DNA of 16,739 nucleotides from Treponema sp. (GTDB lineage Bacteria > Spirochaetota > Spirochaetia > Treponematales > Breznakiellaceae), in contig JAITBO010000160.1 of assembly GCA_031283505.1 (NCBI GenBank), positions 1-16,739 on the forward strand, in the 5' to 3' direction. Positions 6,938 to 14,783 of the stretch are shown one piece after another (within the stretch, counting starts at the first letter, position 1; each line of letters begins with the position of its first letter). A program made the position numbers and the translations under genes. Under the pieces are notes generated by a model. It saw only the letters and a program-made list of their open reading frames with translations. It ran no database searches and was not told the origin of the DNA.

Positions 6938-8404
6938 ATGAGTATCGGCATTGTTTTTCTCGTGGTGTTTCTTGCCGTGATGACCGGAGCCGGCATCTGG
7001 GGTATGCGCAAGACCAAAACCCTGGGCGACTTTTTCCTGGGCGGGAGGACCCTGGGTCCGTGGGTTTCCGCAGTAGCTTACGGAACATCCTACTTTTCCG
7101 CAGTGATCTTCATCGGATTCGCCGGCACCCAGGGGTGGCAGTTCGGCCTTAACGCCCTGTGGATAGCCATAGGGAACGCCGCCATCGGCGCCGGAGCCGC
7201 GTGGCTTGTCCTGGCCCGAAGGACCCGGCGAATGACTCAGAACCTGGACTCCATGACCATGCCGGAATTCCTCCAGGAACGGTATGGGGCCAAACACTTA
7301 AAGCCCGTGGCGGCATCCCTCATCTTCTTCTTTTTGCTCCCCTATTCGGCGTCGGTCTTCAAAGGATTGGGGCACCTTTTCGAAGCGGTGTTCCACATTC
7401 CCTACGACATAGCCCTCCTCATCATGATTGTGTTTACCGGGGTCTACCTTATCCTGGGCGGTTATTTCGCCATAGCCGTCACCGACTTCATTCAGGGGAT
7501 CATCATGTTTTTCGGCGCGGCGATAATGGTCCTGGTCCTCACTTCTCCCGAAGGCGGCGTCTTCGGAATCCTGGGGAAAATAGCGGAAAACTACCAAATC
7601 AACGTTCCCCCCGAACGGCAGCCTTCCGCGCTGACAGTGCTTTCCCTGGTGTTCATGACCAGCTTCGGTACCTGGGGTCTGCCCCAAATGACGCAGAAGT
7701 TCTACGCTATCAAGAGCGAAAAAGTCATCCCCAAGGCGGCAATCGTTACTACCGTCTTCGCCCTGATGATAGGTTTTACCGCCTACTACACCGGGACGTC
7801 TTCCCATGTTTTCTTCGACCTCAACACAGTACCCAAAAACGCCGCCGGGGTGATTCAGTACGATCTTATCGTCCCCACGCTTCTTACGAACAATCTGCCG
7901 CAAACTCTTCTGGCGCTGATCCTCCTCCTCATCCTTTCGGCTTCCATGTCCACCCTGTCCTCCCTGGTGCTGGTTTCCTCGTCGGCGGTGGCCATAGACC
8001 TCTACCCGTCCCGGCAGGAAGCAAAAACCGGCAAAGACCGGTCGGTAGCGATGATGCGTTTCCTCTCGCTGATTTTCATCGTCATTTCCTATTTTATTTC
8101 CCGTTTCCAAATCGGTATCATTGTGTACCTCATGTCCCTCTCCTGGGGCGTCATCTCCGGTTCCTTCGCCGCCCCCTACATACTGAGCCTCTACTCCAGA
8201 CGAGTGACCAAAGCCGGGGCTTACGCGGGGTTCTTCACCGGAACGGCGGTGATGATCACCCTCTTCTTCGTCCTGGGCTCAAGCCGTTCTCCTCTGGCGG
8301 CAAGTATTGCCATCGTCGTTCCTTTCATCGTGGTACCTGTGGTGTCGTTCTTTACAAAACCGCCAAGCAAGGAACGGCTGGACAAGGCGTTTGAGGGAGT
8401 GTAG
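6938..8404 (+). CDS. Sodium:solute symporter (SSS family) permease
   Basis: The 488-residue protein has about 13 hydrophobic segments spread along its length, the usual size and topology of the SSS (LeuT-fold) family. Family-like features include the N-terminal KTLGDFFLGGRTLGPWVSAV segment, GTSYFSAVIFIGFAG, 'DSMTMPEFLQERYGAKHLK' and 'GGYFAIAVTDFIQGIIMFFG' around the middle helices. It should import a small organic solute with Na+ at the inner membrane. The substrate cannot be told from sequence; relatives carry proline, pantothenate, sugars or carboxylates. An AAGGGG lies upstream of the ATG. The gene stands alone: upstream is a repeat region and downstream is 762 bases without a gene. Confidence 0.95.
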   Translation: MSIGIVFLVVFLAVMTGAGIWGMRKTKTLGDFFLGGRTLGPWVSAVAYGTSYFSAVIFIGFAGTQGWQFGLNALWIAIGNAAIGAGAAWLVLARRTRRMTQNLDSMTMPEFLQERYGAKHLKPVAASLIFFFLLPYSASVFKGLGHLFEAVFHIPYDIALLIMIVFTGVYLILGGYFAIAVTDFIQGIIMFFGAAIMVLVLTSPEGGVFGILGKIAENYQINVPPERQPSALTVLSLVFMTSFGTWGLPQMTQKFYAIKSEKVIPKAAIVTTVFALMIGFTAYYTGTSSHVFFDLNTVPKNAAGVIQYDLIVPTLLTNNLPQTLLALILLLILSASMSTLSSLVLVSSSAVAIDLYPSRQEAKTGKDRSVAMMRFLSLIFIVISYFISRFQIGIIVYLMSLSWGVISGSFAAPYILSLYSRRVTKAGAYAGFFTGTAVMITLFFVLGSSRSPLAASIAIVVPFIVVPVVSFFTKPPSKERLDKAFEGV

Positions 8405-8573
8405 TAGCCTGTTGCACACAGACCAAGTTGTCCCATTGGCGTTGCGGTTCGCATAGCAATACCGGCAAGTTAAGAGGGGGGAAGCCGCAGACTTACAATA
8501 CCCCGCCCCTTGCGGACGGGCTAACGGCCTGCCCCTCTGTGGGGACGCCCCGGACCTCTAACATCCGCCGTTG
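8405..8573. other. GC-rich intergenic block without a gene
   Basis: No coding region is supported downstream of the symporter stop. The block has several short self-complementary GC-rich stretches, for example CCCCTCTGTGGGG near 8532, but no clear terminator with a T run. It runs directly into the dispersed repeat at 8574. Confidence 0.4.
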
Positions 8574-8676
8574 AATATTCCGGAAGGGGGGCCTGTTTCC
8601 GTAACATCTTTTGGATGCAAGCAACCCTTTACCGGCCCCCTGCGCTCCGGCCCCAGGGCCTCCGCTACCCCCCAAT
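8574..8676 (+). repeat. GC-rich dispersed repeat, copy 2
   Basis: This is the inverted copy of 330-435. Outer ends AATATTCCGGAAGGGGGGCC and GGCCTCCGCTACCCCCCAAT are conserved, as is CCCCCTGCGCTCCGGCC. The central part differs. Relative to the upstream symporter gene it has the same orientation as copy 1 has relative to its own upstream gene. Confidence 0.75.
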
Positions 8677-8746
8677 AAACGAATTTTCCGCGGTTTTTTC
8701 AAAAAACATTGTTTCTTTATTTTTATTGGGTTACATTTATGATATA

Positions 8747-8783
8747 GAAGCTGTTCCAAAACTTCAGTTTTTGGAACAGCTTC
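8747..8783. repeat. Hairpin element A, copy 1
   Basis: GAAGCTGTTCCAAAA (8747-8761) pairs exactly with 8769-8783, enclosing the loop CTTCAGT. It is followed by CTTGAATTT and a middle hairpin, then element B. The same order recurs at 14687-14856. Confidence 0.85.
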
Positions 8784-8796
8784 CTTGAATTTACTG

Positions 8797-8824
8797 GAAA
8801 AACCGGGTTTTTGACCGGTTTTTC
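8797..8824. repeat. Middle hairpin of composite element, copy 1
   Basis: GAAAAACCGG (8797-8806) pairs exactly with CCGGTTTTTC (8815-8824). It lies between hairpins A and B, as does a different-sequence hairpin in the second composite at 14733-14781. Confidence 0.7.
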
Positions 8825-8840
8825 AAAAGCCTATGGCTCA

Positions 8841-8897
8841 AGCCTGTTCCAAAACCGTGCGCGTTTAGCGCACTGTCAATTAGTTTTGGAACAGGCT
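8841..8897. repeat. Nested hairpin element B, copy 2
   Basis: The arms AGCCTGTTCCAAAAC (8841-8855) and GTTTTGGAACAGGCT (8883-8897) are perfect complements over 15 bases. Nested inside are GTGCGC (8857-8862) and GCGCAC (8868-8873) around GTTTA, then TGTCAATTA unpaired. The core is identical to the copy at 6680 apart from one base. Confidence 0.9.
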
Positions 8898-9154
8898 CAA
8901 TAATGTCTGAATATTTTTATTCGTAAATGGTAAATGGGAGCGTGGTAATGCTGGTCTGGTTAAAAAAAGTTTTTTCCTCCATTTTGTTTTTGGAAATAAC
9001 TGAAGTTGCTTGCAAACCAAGCGGCAAAATTTTTACCCCCCCATTCAGTTTCCAAACATTTCCAACCTTTAGCTCCCGTCCTTTCTCCCTCTCTATCTCT
9101 TGTTTCGTTCATTAATTTTTGTTCTCGATATGTCCCGTTGCGGGAAAAATCTTT
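8898..9154. other. Leader region of the lipoprotein gene, no gene seen
   Basis: About 260 bases without a supported gene. It is AT-rich with pyrimidine runs (CTTTCTCCCTCTCTATCTCT near 9080-9100). No confident promoter pair was identified. It presumably contains the promoter and 5' leader of the gene starting at 9167. Confidence 0.35.
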
Positions 9155-9166
9155 AAGGAGTTGTTT

Positions 9167-11896
9167 ATGAAAAACTCAAAACTCTTACGCTTTTTCTCTA
9201 AAGACTGCAAGCAGCATGATAGTTTACTACCAGACTGCTTGTTGCCCGGTTTCCTGGCCGCTTTTCTGCTGGCTGGATGTTTTAACCCAATTACCGCCAT
9301 CCCTCCCAAATCAGGCGACCCCGTTACCGATCCCTTTACCGTTGACATCTTCATCGGCAAAGATGGTTCAGCACGGTCCGTAGCAGGTCCTGACTCGGCT
9401 CAGATAAAAGGGAGCATCCGTAACTTTATGCAGCTTATCGTTGTGGATGATGACAACAAGGCCATCGTCGCCTTTGGCGAAGACCGCAGGATAAACGATG
9501 AGGACACGGAGGGCGTACTTTCCATCAATTCCATTGCCTTTGACCGGAACTATCACTTTTTGCTTCTGATGGGTCACTGGGAACGCGATGACAACTATGA
9601 TGAAAATTACAAGTATTATGATGGTACTAACGGACACGATTTTCGGCCTCCCACCCTTTTGGCTGCCGGGTTAAAAAAAGCGAAAGTAACCGGGAGTGGG
9701 AAGATCAGCGTGGTGATGTGGCCTATCGTGGTGGATACGGTGTTTAGCACCGACGATGGGAACCTAACCGCCGCGCCGGTGATAACTACCGGGAACCCCG
9801 GAAAAGTTACCCTGCGCCACCCAGTAGACTGGAACGTAATATGGACCATAAAACAGGGTGCCACCGGGAACGGCTTTACCGACCTGGTGAAAGCCCAGCA
9901 GGTAATACCCGCCTATGCTGAAGAAGAAGCCCTGCAACTCAAGAGTAAGCCCCAAACCATGGTAAGGATAGGGGCCGAAAACGGAACGTGGACCCCTATT
10001 GGGGACGAGGCGGCCCTGAACGGAAAAATCATCACCCAGCCTATAAAGACCTATACATCCGGGATTACCAAGATAGGGACGGAAGGCTCCGTAAACTTCA
10101 AACTTGAGTATATACCCTTTAACCTGAAAGGGACGGAGGGAACGAACCCATGGAACAAGTATGACGGGGAATCGATCTTTGACCTGAGCAAGGGAGGCCC
10201 GGTGTGGATAATCCGCAACGGGGTAAACGACGAGACCCAGAAGGATGACACGGACTTTACCAAGTTTGGGAATAAGGCGGGATACAACGGGAACGGGGCG
10301 GTACGGTTCGTTATAGCCCCCAAGACTCCTGCTAACGGCAGCACCCTGAAAATCGAAGACGGAAAGTTCTTGGGGCCTGGAGAGTCAAAGCCGGCTACTA
10401 CGCCGAATATATCCTTTACTACCGGCGGATATGAGGGCGAGGCGGAAGTGTACTACGCGGTAGTGGAGAAAGGGCACATACCAGATCATTCTGACTATAC
10501 CGGGAAGCTTAATTCCGTGGCGGCGACTGTTATTCCCTCACCTCCCGATCTTCCTGAGCCGCACAAACAACAGATAACCCTGCTTGAGAATCAGGTAGGC
10601 GGCGGTTACGACGTGTATGTGATCATCTACAAGGATGGGGAGGTAAGCGACCACATTGTTATCAATACGGCGGCGGGTGATGAGGATGTTGACTGGATTT
10701 GGGGTGATGAAGTGTACATAAGGTCCAACGGGCTTGATACCAACAGGGGCGACCCGGCTCATCCTCTGAAAACGGTACAAAAGGCGCTGGAAAAGATTAG
10801 TGGTATGTATACTTCAACCGATTGGCCGGGAGAGACAAGTGTCAAAATCGTTATTATGGATACGGTAGAAGTAGCGGAGATGATTACCATAGATAACGAT
10901 TCAAAAAAATATCCGCCTATAGTCCTTACCGATAAGGGGAATGACGGAATCTTACAGGCGCTGAATTCTATATCTATAAAGGGTGGAGATACCCTGTTGA
11001 AATTAACAAACAGCGCCAAAGTGACCCTGGAAGGCAGCCTGACTCTGGCGGGAACCCGCGTTAAGGCCGATAACATCAGAGGGGTATACGTGAGTACCGG
11101 TGGTGAGTTTACCATGAACGGCGGGAAAATATCAGGCAATCAGGCTTATTACTACGGCGGCGGGGTATTTGTGAAGAACGACGGTAAGTTTACCATGAAC
11201 GGCGGGGAAATATTAGTCAATCAGGTTGATTACTATGGCGGCGGGGTATTTGTGGACGGCGATGGCGAGTTTACCATGAGCGGCGGGAAAATATCAGGCA
11301 ATCAGGCTTATTACGGCGGCGGCGGGGTATTTGTGAAGAACGGCGGTGAGTTTATCATGGTGGACGACGGAGTAATCGAGGATAATTCCTCTCAATATGA
11401 CGGCGGCGGGGTATATGTGACTGGCAGTATGTTTACCATGGACGGCGGGAAAATATCAGACAATTACCTCATCCAACATGGTCTTGGCGGCGGGGTATAC
11501 GTACAAGACGGTACATTTACTATGAATAAGGGAGAAATCTCGAACAATCGCGCTCAAGGCGGTGGCGGGGTATCAGTGCAGGGAGGCAACAGTACATTTA
11601 CCATGATCGACGGGGAAATCTCGGGCAATTGTGCCAGAGCTGTTGGTGGGTTCGCTTGGGGCGGCGGGGTATTTATCGGTTCTGACATTGCCTTCAAAAA
11701 GACGGGCGGTATAATTTACGGCTATGACAGCGGTAACCTCACGGTCAGTAATGTCGTAGAAACCGAATCTGGCTCTGTTTGGGACGGACAAGGTCATTCG
11801 CTCTTTGTTAATGGCGGTTCCTATTGGAAAGATACTACCTTGTGGTCAAACGACAATCTGTACCACAACATTTCCGGCGAGAACAACAGTTGGTAA
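9167..11896 (+). CDS. Large lipoprotein with right-handed beta-helix-type repeats
   Basis: The start is the ATG at 9167, with AAGGAG at 9155-9160. The 909-residue product has a signal segment ending in the lipobox LLAGC, so Cys38 is the probable lipidated residue. The N-terminal half (about 45-500) is a repeat-free region with FLLLMGHWERD and PTLLAAGLKKA motifs. It is followed by WGDEVYIRSNGLDTNRGDPA and LKTVQKALEKI, which mark entry into a parallel beta-helix. From about residue 640 seven units of the form FTM-x-GG-x-ISGN-x-GGGV follow at a 27-residue period. The protein is probably anchored at the periplasmic or outer face and may act in adhesion or surface structure; this is inferred from the fold. 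No enzymatic motif is seen. It appears monocistronic. Confidence 0.9.
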   Translation: MKNSKLLRFFSKDCKQHDSLLPDCLLPGFLAAFLLAGCFNPITAIPPKSGDPVTDPFTVDIFIGKDGSARSVAGPDSAQIKGSIRNFMQLIVVDDDNKAIVAFGEDRRINDEDTEGVLSINSIAFDRNYHFLLLMGHWERDDNYDENYKYYDGTNGHDFRPPTLLAAGLKKAKVTGSGKISVVMWPIVVDTVFSTDDGNLTAAPVITTGNPGKVTLRHPVDWNVIWTIKQGATGNGFTDLVKAQQVIPAYAEEEALQLKSKPQTMVRIGAENGTWTPIGDEAALNGKIITQPIKTYTSGITKIGTEGSVNFKLEYIPFNLKGTEGTNPWNKYDGESIFDLSKGGPVWIIRNGVNDETQKDDTDFTKFGNKAGYNGNGAVRFVIAPKTPANGSTLKIEDGKFLGPGESKPATTPNISFTTGGYEGEAEVYYAVVEKGHIPDHSDYTGKLNSVAATVIPSPPDLPEPHKQQITLLENQVGGGYDVYVIIYKDGEVSDHIVINTAAGDEDVDWIWGDEVYIRSNGLDTNRGDPAHPLKTVQKALEKISGMYTSTDWPGETSVKIVIMDTVEVAEMITIDNDSKKYPPIVLTDKGNDGILQALNSISIKGGDTLLKLTNSAKVTLEGSLTLAGTRVKADNIRGVYVSTGGEFTMNGGKISGNQAYYYGGGVFVKNDGKFTMNGGEILVNQVDYYGGGVFVDGDGEFTMSGGKISGNQAYYGGGGVFVKNGGEFIMVDDGVIEDNSSQYDGGGVYVTGSMFTMDGGKISDNYLIQHGLGGGVYVQDGTFTMNKGEISNNRAQGGGGVSVQGGNSTFTMIDGEISGNCARAVGGFAWGGGVFIGSDIAFKKTGGIIYGYDSGNLTVSNVVETESGSVWDGQGHSLFVNGGSYWKDTTLWSNDNLYHNISGENNSW
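11108..11660 (+). repeat. Seven tandem 81-bp coding repeats
   Basis: The anchor TTTACCATG or a close variant occurs at 11108, 11189, 11270, 11351, 11432, 11516 and 11597, giving spacings of 81 bases except one of 84. The first three units are very similar at the base level, including GGCGGGAAAATATCAGGCAA in units one and three, while later units have diverged. The frame is kept throughout. Confidence 0.9.
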
Positions 11897-11907
11897 TGTT
11901 TCCAACT

Positions 11908-11931
11908 CCCGGCGGACTAACGCCCGCCGGG
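11908..11931 (+). terminator. Hairpin after the lipoprotein gene, possible terminator
   Basis: CCCGGCGG (11908-11915) pairs with CCGCCGGG (11924-11931), starting 12 bases after the TAA. It is a strong GC stem but is not followed by a T run, so it may be a transcript-end stabiliser rather than a classical terminator. Confidence 0.4.
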
Positions 11932-12049
11932 ATTACGCGCAAGGGATAGGAGGGGTTTATCCCCCGTAGCCCCGCACAGCGGGGCGAGGAGGCCGGAGCG
12001 GAACCCCGAATAGCCTGCATGGTTCCCGCTTCAGGCCTCTTTTGTTTTG
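11932..12049. other. GC-rich structured intergenic block
   Basis: Between the convergent lipoprotein and cbiO genes. It contains GCCCCGC-ACA-GCGGGGC (11969-11985) and GGGG-TTTA-TCCCC just before it, followed by GGCCGGAGCGGAACCCCG. GCCGGAGCG is also found in the dispersed repeat at 330-435, but the wider sequences do not align. No ORF is supported. Confidence 0.4.
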
Positions 12050-12796
12050 CTACCTTACAGAATCCGCAAGCCCGCACTCTTCCATCAGTTCCACGTCATT
12101 CAACAGTTCCGCCGCCGGTCCCTGGGCGCGGATTGCTCCGTCCTTGAGGAGGATCACCCTGGGACAAAGTTCCACCGCAAAGGAAATATCGTGGGTGGCA
12201 ATAAGCCTGGTATGGGGGAGTCCCCTTATAACGGTCATCAGGGTGCGGCGGGAACGGGGGTCCAGAAACGCGGTGGGTTCGTCCAGGAGCATCACGGAAG
12301 GTCCCATGGTCAGGACTGCGGCTATGGCGGCGAGCCGCTTCTCCCCTCCCGAAAGCCTGAGGGGTGAGCGGGAGCGGAGGCCGGTTATCCCAAGAGCGCG
12401 CAGGGCCGCATCCACCCGGCGACGCACCTCGGTTTCGTCAAGCCCCATGTTGCGGGGGCCGAAGGCGAGATCGTCATAGATGAGGGGCATAAAAAGCTGA
12501 TCATCCGGGTTCTGAAACACCAAACCAACCCGGCGGCGCAGCTCTTCCCGTATAGCCGCCGCCTTCCGCCTTCCCCCCGGAGTTTCGGCCTCCGGCAGCG
12601 CTTCTACCGTGTCAACAGTAATACTGCCTTTTGTAATGGGAATAATCCCTACCATGGAAAGAAAAAGGCTTGTCTTGCCCGCTCCGTTTGCTCCGAGAAT
12701 GGCGGCGGTTTCCCCATCCCCGACAGTAAAACTGATGTCTTTGACGGCTTCCGCATCCCCGCCGTAAGAAGCAGAAAGGTTCCGCAGCTCTATAAT
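12050..12796 (-). CDS. cbiO: ECF-type cobalt/nickel transporter ATPase CbiO, non-canonical start
   Basis: The reading frame encodes an ABC ATPase with Walker A GANGAGKT, Q-loop VFQNPDDQLF, signature LSGGEKRLAAIAAVL and Walker B VMLLDEPTAFLDP, energising metal uptake by CbiMQ. Homology begins IELRNLSASYGG, but the codons there are GTC-ATT-ATA-GAG. No ATG, GTG or TTG occurs in frame between the preceding TGA (in the cbiQ region) and the ATG at 12655, which lies after Walker A. The likely start is ATT at 12794-12796 (248 residues), with GGCAGGG about seven bases upstream and a seven-base overlap with cbiQ. A start-codon mutation or sequencing error is possible. Nickel is the probable substrate because lar genes lie upstream. 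Confidence 0.9.
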   Translation of the reverse strand: MIELRNLSASYGGDAEAVKDISFTVGDGETAAILGANGAGKTSLFLSMVGIIPITKGSITVDTVEALPEAETPGGRRKAAAIREELRRRVGLVFQNPDDQLFMPLIYDDLAFGPRNMGLDETEVRRRVDAALRALGITGLRSRSPLRLSGGEKRLAAIAAVLTMGPSVMLLDEPTAFLDPRSRRTLMTVIRGLPHTRLIATHDISFAVELCPRVILLKDGAIRAQGPAAELLNDVELMEECGLADSVR

Positions 12797-13608
12797 GACA
12801 GTACCCTGCCTATAAAAAACCCCAACGCGGCGGGAAGGTCAAAAAACCTGCACAGGACGCAGCCCAGGCAGACCAAGGCGAAAAACAGAAAATCCGCCGG
12901 TCTAAACGCCGGAGATTTCTCCGGTGGGGAGAACTCCCGGTCATAGCCGCGGCACTTCATGGCGGCGTAAATCCGTCCGGCCCGATCCGCGCTGCGGAGG
13001 AAAAGGCCGCCCACAAAGCTTCCCGCGTGGGCTGCGGCTATCCCCCTAGCTCCCCGGCTTCTCAGCCGGTAGGCGGTATACATGGAGCGGACCTCCCACA
13101 GGAGAACGGCGGTATAGCGGTAACACATTTCAAGAACAGTCATAAAGACACTGGGAACGCAAAAACGCCTGAACTGGAGGGAAAGCTTCGGCCAGGGAGT
13201 CGTAGCGATAAGGATCAATACGGCGGAAGCACAGAGAAGAGCGCGGAGCAACAATGTACAAAGGGATATAAAACCGAAACTCACCCCCAGGGCGCCCAAA
13301 CGAAAGGCGGTCTCCCGCTCAAATATACAGTTGGAAATTCCCGTAAAAAGACAAAACGGCAGGGCCAAGGCCGCCCGGCGGAAGAGAATCGCCATGGGGA
13401 GTTCCCCAAGGGCGATAAGAACGCTGGGATAAAAGAGGAAAGGCAACAGGGGCCGCAGGGCATGGCGGTCAAAGGAGACCGCAGTAATCAGGAAGATCAC
13501 TGCGGCGGCGATCTTCACCGCCGGGTGAAGGCGGTGAATGACGCTGTTCCCCCCGGAAAGACGCTCCAGGGCGTAGAGTTCTTCCGGTTTTTGGTATATG
13601 CCTGTCAA
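12790..13608 (-). CDS. cbiQ: ECF-type cobalt/nickel transporter membrane subunit CbiQ
   Basis: The 272-residue protein has several hydrophobic segments and the T-component features of CbiQ: 'HRLHPAVKIAAAVIFLITAV' near the N-terminus, 'FMTVLEMCYRYTAVLLWEVR', and the coupling-helix segments with 'AYRLRSRG' and 'GRIYAAMKCRGYDREF' that contact the ATPase. The start is TTG at 13608, supported by a strong GGGGAGG upstream. It begins 14 bases after the cbiM stop and its own stop overlaps the cbiO start. It links the substrate-binding CbiM to CbiO in the inner membrane. Confidence 0.93.
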   Translation of the reverse strand: MTGIYQKPEELYALERLSGGNSVIHRLHPAVKIAAAVIFLITAVSFDRHALRPLLPFLFYPSVLIALGELPMAILFRRAALALPFCLFTGISNCIFERETAFRLGALGVSFGFISLCTLLLRALLCASAVLILIATTPWPKLSLQFRRFCVPSVFMTVLEMCYRYTAVLLWEVRSMYTAYRLRSRGARGIAAAHAGSFVGGLFLRSADRAGRIYAAMKCRGYDREFSPPEKSPAFRPADFLFFALVCLGCVLCRFFDLPAALGFFIGRVLSL

Positions 13609-13622
13609 GCCGCCTCCCCGCC

Positions 13623-14651
13623 TTATGCGGCCTTGAGCCGGTTCTTTTTGACCCGGTAGATGAGATACCCGGTCCCCCCGGCAAGAATACAGGTAAGAAC
13701 CGACCCCAGGACGCCCGCAACGGAAGTTCCCGCAGCGGAACCTTCTTCCCCTTCGGCGGAGAGGAAGCCGTAATCGGGCATAAACGCCGTCGCTTCCTGT
13801 ATGGCCCCGGCGCGCCGGAGCACAGGACCTGCGGCCTCCAACTCTGCGGCGCCGCCCCCTTTGTCAAGGGTCTTTTCCATAGCCCACTCAAGACCATCGG
13901 GATACGCGGAAGCAAAAAGGGAAAGGAGTCCGCCGGTGACAAGGGTAAGCGCGGCGAGGCACACCAACACTTTTTTAAGAGAAATCCCCGCCGCTACAGG
14001 CTCCCCATTAACGCCGCTTTCGGCAATTTCCGGCCGCAGGGCGTACACAAAGTTCAGAACCGCTGCGGTAATGACCCCTTCAACAACGCCTATGGCCAGA
14101 TGTATGGGCTGCATCAAGAGGACAAAGACGGAAAACGGCAGGGCTGTGACGCCGGAAAGCTGGGTTTCCGCCACCACCCCAAAAGCGCCGATCTGGAGAC
14201 CGATTACCGCCGACAGTATTGATGCGGCGGTTATCGTTTTAGCAGAAATACTTTTTTTCAAAAGAGGTCTAAAAATAAGGGGATACACAAAGAGGCAAGG
14301 GACCACCCCCATATTAAAAATATTGCACCCCAGAGCCAAAAGTCCGCCATCGGCGAAGAACAGACATTGTATCGCCAGTACCGCCGCAAGGGAAAGAAGC
14401 GCCGGATAGGGCCCCAGGAGTCCCGCAAGCAAAATGCCGCCGCCTATGTGCCCGCTTGAACCCGTACCGGGAATGGTAAAGTTTATCATCTGGGCCGCAA
14501 ACACAAAAGATGCCGCGACAGCCATGAGGGGAACCTTTTGTTCACCCAGTTCTTTTTTTATTTTCCCCGCGGAATAAGACACCGCAAGGGCGCCCGCTAT
14601 CCAGCCGGCGCCGCCCACGGCAGGGGAAATCAACGCATCAGCCATGTGCAT
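13623..14651 (-). CDS. cbiM: Nickel/cobalt ECF transporter substrate-binding protein, CbiM fused to a PDGLE domain
   Basis: From the ATG at 14651 (GGAGG seven bases upstream) the product is 342 residues. The N-terminus MHMADALISP is the CbiM/NikM type, in which the amino terminus and His2 bind metal. GTGSSGHIGGG (62-72) gives the second conserved His68, and QPIHLAIGVVEG (181-192) is also conserved. After about residue 225 comes a CbiN/NikN-like part with a transmembrane segment, the YPDGLEWA motif (250-257) and a last transmembrane segment (308-332). The fusion matches NikMN/LarMN proteins. With lar genes upstream, nickel is the probable substrate. The 183 bases upstream contain the second composite repeat, so larB and cbiM may be transcriptionally uncoupled or modulated there. 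Confidence 0.93.
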   Translation of the reverse strand: MHMADALISPAVGGAGWIAGALAVSYSAGKIKKELGEQKVPLMAVAASFVFAAQMINFTIPGTGSSGHIGGGILLAGLLGPYPALLSLAAVLAIQCLFFADGGLLALGCNIFNMGVVPCLFVYPLIFRPLLKKSISAKTITAASILSAVIGLQIGAFGVVAETQLSGVTALPFSVFVLLMQPIHLAIGVVEGVITAAVLNFVYALRPEIAESGVNGEPVAAGISLKKVLVCLAALTLVTGGLLSLFASAYPDGLEWAMEKTLDKGGGAAELEAAGPVLRRAGAIQEATAFMPDYGFLSAEGEEGSAAGTSVAGVLGSVLTCILAGGTGYLIYRVKKNRLKAA

Positions 14652-14686
14652 AAATGTACCTCCATACCTTAAATATTGGAACGATA

Positions 14687-14722
14687 GAGGCTTTACCAAA
14701 ATTTCAGTTTTGGGAAAGCCTC
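14687..14722. repeat. Hairpin element A, copy 2
   Basis: GAGGCTTTACCAAAA (14687-14701) pairs with TTTTGGGAAAGCCTC (14708-14722) with one mismatch around loop TTTCAG. Compared with 8747-8783, two base-pair positions changed on both arms and so stay paired. Confidence 0.8.
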
Positions 14723-14732
14723 CCTGAAATTC

Positions 14733-14781
14733 GCAGTTTTGTCGAACCTTCAGTTCGCGGGCTGAAAGCCTGAAAAACTGC
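14733..14781. repeat. Middle hairpin of composite element, copy 2
   Basis: GCAGTTTT (14733-14740) pairs with AAAACTGC (14774-14781), with a shorter GAAC...GTTC pair inside. It occupies the same place between elements A and B as 8797-8824, with unrelated stem sequence. Confidence 0.65.
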
Positions 14782-14783
14782 AA

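Noticed and set aside
7159..8394. Second plus-strand frame of 411 codons inside the symporter gene
   Set aside because: Its product is rich in Arg, His, Pro and Ser with no domain, typical of an off-frame reading of a GC-rich membrane-protein gene.
8493..8759. Minus-strand 88-codon frame in the repeat region
   Set aside because: It runs through the dispersed repeat and a palindrome, has no good ribosome-binding site, and gives a low-complexity Gly/Ala-rich product.
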